Source: Bacteroidota bacterium
GTDB taxonomy: Bacteria > Bacteroidota > Ignavibacteria > Kapaibacteriales > UBA2268
NCBI GenBank assembly: GCA_022707965.1
Contig: JAKIZO010000007.1
Location: 1-44,423 of the forward strand
Length of the DNA stretch: 44,423 bases
Direction: 5' to 3'
Below, piece after piece: positions 42,123 to 44,423 of this stretch (position 1 is the stretch's first letter; each line of letters starts with the position of its first letter). Both the position numbers and the translations under genes were made by a program. Under the pieces are notes generated by a model, which saw only the letters and a program-made list of their open reading frames with translations, searched no databases and had not been told where the DNA came from.

Positions 42123-43145
42123 TCAAAACAAACTATTTTCTTCTTCTTTCTGTGCTGCACCCAGATGCTCATAAGCAAGCTTGGTTGCAGTTCGTCCACG
42201 CGGAGTGCGATTGATAAAACCTTGCTGAATAAGAAATGGCTCGTAAACTTCTTCGATTGTTCCAGGTTCTTCGCCAACGGATACCGATATCGTGTTTATT
42301 CCTACCGGGCCGCCGTTAAATTTGTAGATAATTGCTTGAAGTATTCGCTTATCCATTTCGTCCAGCCCATATTTATCTACATCGAGTGCAGAAAGTGCAT
42401 ACTGCGCTATCTCGCGAGTGATTTTCCCATCACCTTTCACCTGTGCAAAATCGCGCGTGCGTTTCAGCAAGCGGTTCGCAATTCGGGGCGTTCCACGCGA
42501 ACGCTTCGCTATCTCCATTGCTCCTTCTTCGTCTATTGGAATATCAAGTATTTTTGCTGAACGCAGAACAACCACAAATAAATCTTTGCTATCATAATAA
42601 TCAAGCCGATTTACAATACCAAACCGCGAGCGTAGCGGGTCCGATAGCAAGCCCGCACGCGTTGTCGCTCCAATTAATGAAAATCTTGGTATTTTAATCT
42701 GTATTGTTCGAGCCGATGGACCGCTATCCAGCATAATATCCAGCCGAAAATCCTCCATCGCTGAATACAAATATTCTTCTACAACGGTCGATAGCCTATG
42801 TATCTCATCGATAAATAATATATCTCCTTCGGTTAAATTGGTCAGCAGTCCTGCTAAATCTCCTGGCTTTTCGAGCACTGGTCCCGATGTTGTTTTAATA
42901 TTTGTGCCCATTTCACGAGCAATTATATAACTTAATGTTGTCTTGCCAAGCCCGGGAGGTCCGGTAAGCAAAACGTGGTCTAATGCTTCTTTTCTTTGCA
43001 GTGCTGCTTCTATGAATACTTTCAGATTATCTACTATTTTTCTCTGCCCGATAAATTCATCGAAAACGGCAGGTCTCAGCGTTATATCTAATTCATCTTC
43101 TTTGTTTTTCAGTGGCGAAACAGTGTCTTTTTGGCGTTCTTTCAA
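42123..43145 (-). CDS. ruvB: Holliday junction branch migration DNA helicase RuvB
   Basis: A 340-residue AAA+ ATPase that, with RuvA, drives branch migration of Holliday junctions. Visible: [11 protein letters not shown] at the N-terminus, Walker [11 protein letters not shown] (61-70), Walker [10 protein letters not shown] (109-117), sensor 1 LIGATTRAG and arginine-finger segment LRSRFGIV, and the winged-helix C-terminus ([34 protein letters not shown]). Length is normal. It follows the PorD-like gene by 15 nt and leads into the methyltransferase gene. Confidence 0.98.
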   Translation of the reverse strand: MKERQKDTVSPLKNKEDELDITLRPAVFDEFIGQRKIVDNLKVFIEAALQRKEALDHVLLTGPPGLGKTTLSYIIAREMGTNIKTTSGPVLEKPGDLAGLLTNLTEGDILFIDEIHRLSTVVEEYLYSAMEDFRLDIMLDSGPSARTIQIKIPRFSLIGATTRAGLLSDPLRSRFGIVNRLDYYDSKDLFVVVLRSAKILDIPIDEEGAMEIAKRSRGTPRIANRLLKRTRDFAQVKGDGKITREIAQYALSALDVDKYGLDEMDKRILQAIIYKFNGGPVGINTISVSVGEEPGTIEEVYEPFLIQQGFINRTPRGRTATKLAYEHLGAAQKEEENSLF

Positions 43146-43160
43146 TTTTTCCCTCGCAAT

Positions 43161-44054
43161 TTATCTTCTTGCTTCGTTATAAACGTGTGCATTTGTTGGG
43201 TCTAAATATATCAAATTATCGAACACCTTGCCGTCCGGATATCCTTTGAAAAGTGCAGCAAATTCCCGCGATTTAGTATCGAAAAACATTTGCAGCAATG
43301 CACTCGGTCCAACCATTCGCTTTTCTTTGAAATCCGCCATTTTGCCAATTGTTTGAGCAATATTTTCGAGTGCCTTCTGTTTGTTCTTCGCAAGCAAATC
43401 CATTCCATCTAAGTATAATTCTGTTATTAGTTTACGGAAATTATAATAACGCGGGTCTGTGAGCTCACTTATTAGCGTATACTTTGTGAGTTCCCCAGGT
43501 GCAGCGTATGTCCCCCAACCCTCAACTCCTCTATTTGCTCCAAGCAGCAGCACCTGCTTTGCTCGGTCGAATGCTATATTCCCATCAAGTTCGCCGTAAC
43601 TATCTAAATCCATTCCAATTATTAGCATCATATAAAAGTCAATTATACTTGTAATTTCATCAAATCTATTTATATTGAACGTTAAATTTGCACCCTGCGA
43701 ATAAGTAAAAGCCCATTTGTTTTCAAGCAATCTTACAGCAACAGAACTTGCCTCGGGGTCGTCCAGCAACGGTCGGCGCGACACAATATACATCCTTGCC
43801 GCAAACCTGTTCCTATTGCCGCCCGAAAGCACTATGTTTATATCCACAGGAATGCGTTCGCCTTCCCATTCAATGCTGACAAACTGCTGGTTGTTAATAT
43901 AATTCTGCAAGTCGTTTTCCAGCGAAGACACATATATTCTCTTATCAGGGTCGACTTGCTCCATATTTACGCTAACAGTTGCTCTAATTTCCTGTGAAAT
44001 TAGATTATCAAATGTAAATAATGACAATAATAATATTAAAAGTATTTTTTTCAT
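43161..44054 (-). CDS. porD: DUF4835 protein, PorD-type T9SS component
   Basis: A 297-residue protein with a signal peptide (1-20). The body matches the DUF4835/PorD pattern: IRATVSVNMEQV at the start, LENDLQNYINNQQFVSIEWEGERIPVDI, NWAFTYSQGANLTFN-type strand, LDSYGELDGNIAFDRAKQVL, and MFFDTKSREFAALFKGYP near the end. The family is linked to type IX secretion and is typical of Bacteroidota and relatives. The presence of two T9SS cargo proteins in the window supports a working secretion system. It is the first gene of the run porD - ruvB - methyltransferase. Confidence 0.88.
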   Translation of the reverse strand: MKKILLILLLSLFTFDNLISQEIRATVSVNMEQVDPDKRIYVSSLENDLQNYINNQQFVSIEWEGERIPVDINIVLSGGNRNRFAARMYIVSRRPLLDDPEASSVAVRLLENKWAFTYSQGANLTFNINRFDEITSIIDFYMMLIIGMDLDSYGELDGNIAFDRAKQVLLLGANRGVEGWGTYAAPGELTKYTLISELTDPRYYNFRKLITELYLDGMDLLAKNKQKALENIAQTIGKMADFKEKRMVGPSALLQMFFDTKSREFAALFKGYPDGKVFDNLIYLDPTNAHVYNEARR

Positions 44055-44290
44055 TCTATCACCGTTATTGTTATGTAATTAACGAAATATAACTAATTAT
44101 GTTAATCTATACAAATTATTATGAAACATAAAAAAACAACTAAATCAAAATAAAATTTGTGTTTATCAGTGTATATTGTGAAAAATGTAAGTTTTTTCTA
44201 AATTTTTTTTGTTTGAATTGTTTATTTCTACGATATTTGTATGTTTATGAAATTTGATAATAATTATTGTTGTTATATAAAGGTTTTTGT

Positions 44291-44423
44291 ATGCTAAATT
44301 TAAATCAATTAATCCAGATATTTCTTATTTCTTTGCAAAACGATGGTAAGCAATATTTCTTTGCTTATTTCCCTCAAATTTCTGCGTTGGCACCTATCAC
44401 TTTAAGTGAAGACGACGAAGATC
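44291..44423 (+). CDS. Start of an unidentified gene, cut by the right edge
   Basis: An open frame from the ATG at 44291 to the end of the window: 44 codons, reading MLNLNQLIQIFLISLQNDGK, then ...FFAYFPQISALAPI... and an acidic end. No signal peptide pattern. Family not recognisable from this fragment. The 236-nt AT-rich spacer before it holds divergent promoters for this gene and porD; I see no other feature there. Confidence 0.55.
   Translation, partial: MLNLNQLIQIFLISLQNDGKQYFFAYFPQISALAPITLSEDDED

Overview
This AT-rich window looks like chromosome of a didermic bacterium of the Bacteroidota/Chlorobiota (FCB) group. The evidence is a DUF4835/PorD-type protein, two secreted proteins ending in type IX secretion (T9SS) sorting domains, a PorT-like barrel, a fused FtcD, a TonB-dependent receptor and a Wzi/Wza-like export pair. 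An environmental lineage near Kapabacteria or Ignavibacteria is my inference, not proven. I see no rRNA, tRNA, CRISPR array, insertion sequence or phage.

Layout. 1-4070 (minus): a membrane histidine kinase cut by the left edge, then the compact run DUF3108 - LolA-like - tsaD. 4301-6168: a T9SS-exported PHP-type metallohydrolase broken by a frameshift. 6565-8983: an AT-rich stretch with a G-rich tract, a small secreted Cys/Trp-rich protein, an intercistronic hairpin and a thioredoxin-like lipoprotein. 9095-15211 (minus): wecB - SLBB export protein - Wzi-like barrel - ftcD, tightly packed. 15425-21208 (plus): a 1332-residue surface protein, a PorT-like barrel and an OmpA-like envelope protein. 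21326-26422: housekeeping and envelope genes (HEAT-like, nitrilase family, NlpC/P60, gamma carbonic anhydrase, J-domain, BamA-like barrel). 26592-32932 (plus): a small membrane protein, a TonB receptor, a CheV-type protein and a pentaheme cytochrome next to a heme-bearing outer-membrane barrel. 32998-35531: an AT-richer accessory patch with a DUF1648 protein, a methyltransferase and a broken WG-repeat gene. 35643-41135: a QXXRW glycosyltransferase, a TPR protein with a premature amber codon, a beta-propeller lipoprotein and a GAF-SpoIIE phosphatase. 41137-44054 (minus): porD-like - ruvB - DNA methyltransferase - a tiny abutting ORF. A new gene begins at 44291 and runs off the right edge.

The most distinctive findings are: (i) six copies of an intergenic repeat whose two 13-nt arms are reverse complements of each other and also each nearly self-palindromic, always just past gene ends; (ii) a pentaheme cytochrome with one CX3CH site followed directly by a monoheme barrel, a possible compact electron conduit; (iii) an amber codon inside a TPR gene whose reading frame continues to a TAA sharing a TTAA with the convergent neighbour's stop; (iv) a small secreted cysteine-containing protein separated by an attenuator-like hairpin from a thioredoxin lipoprotein. 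Four genes carry apparent lesions, so sequence error or real decay has to be considered.
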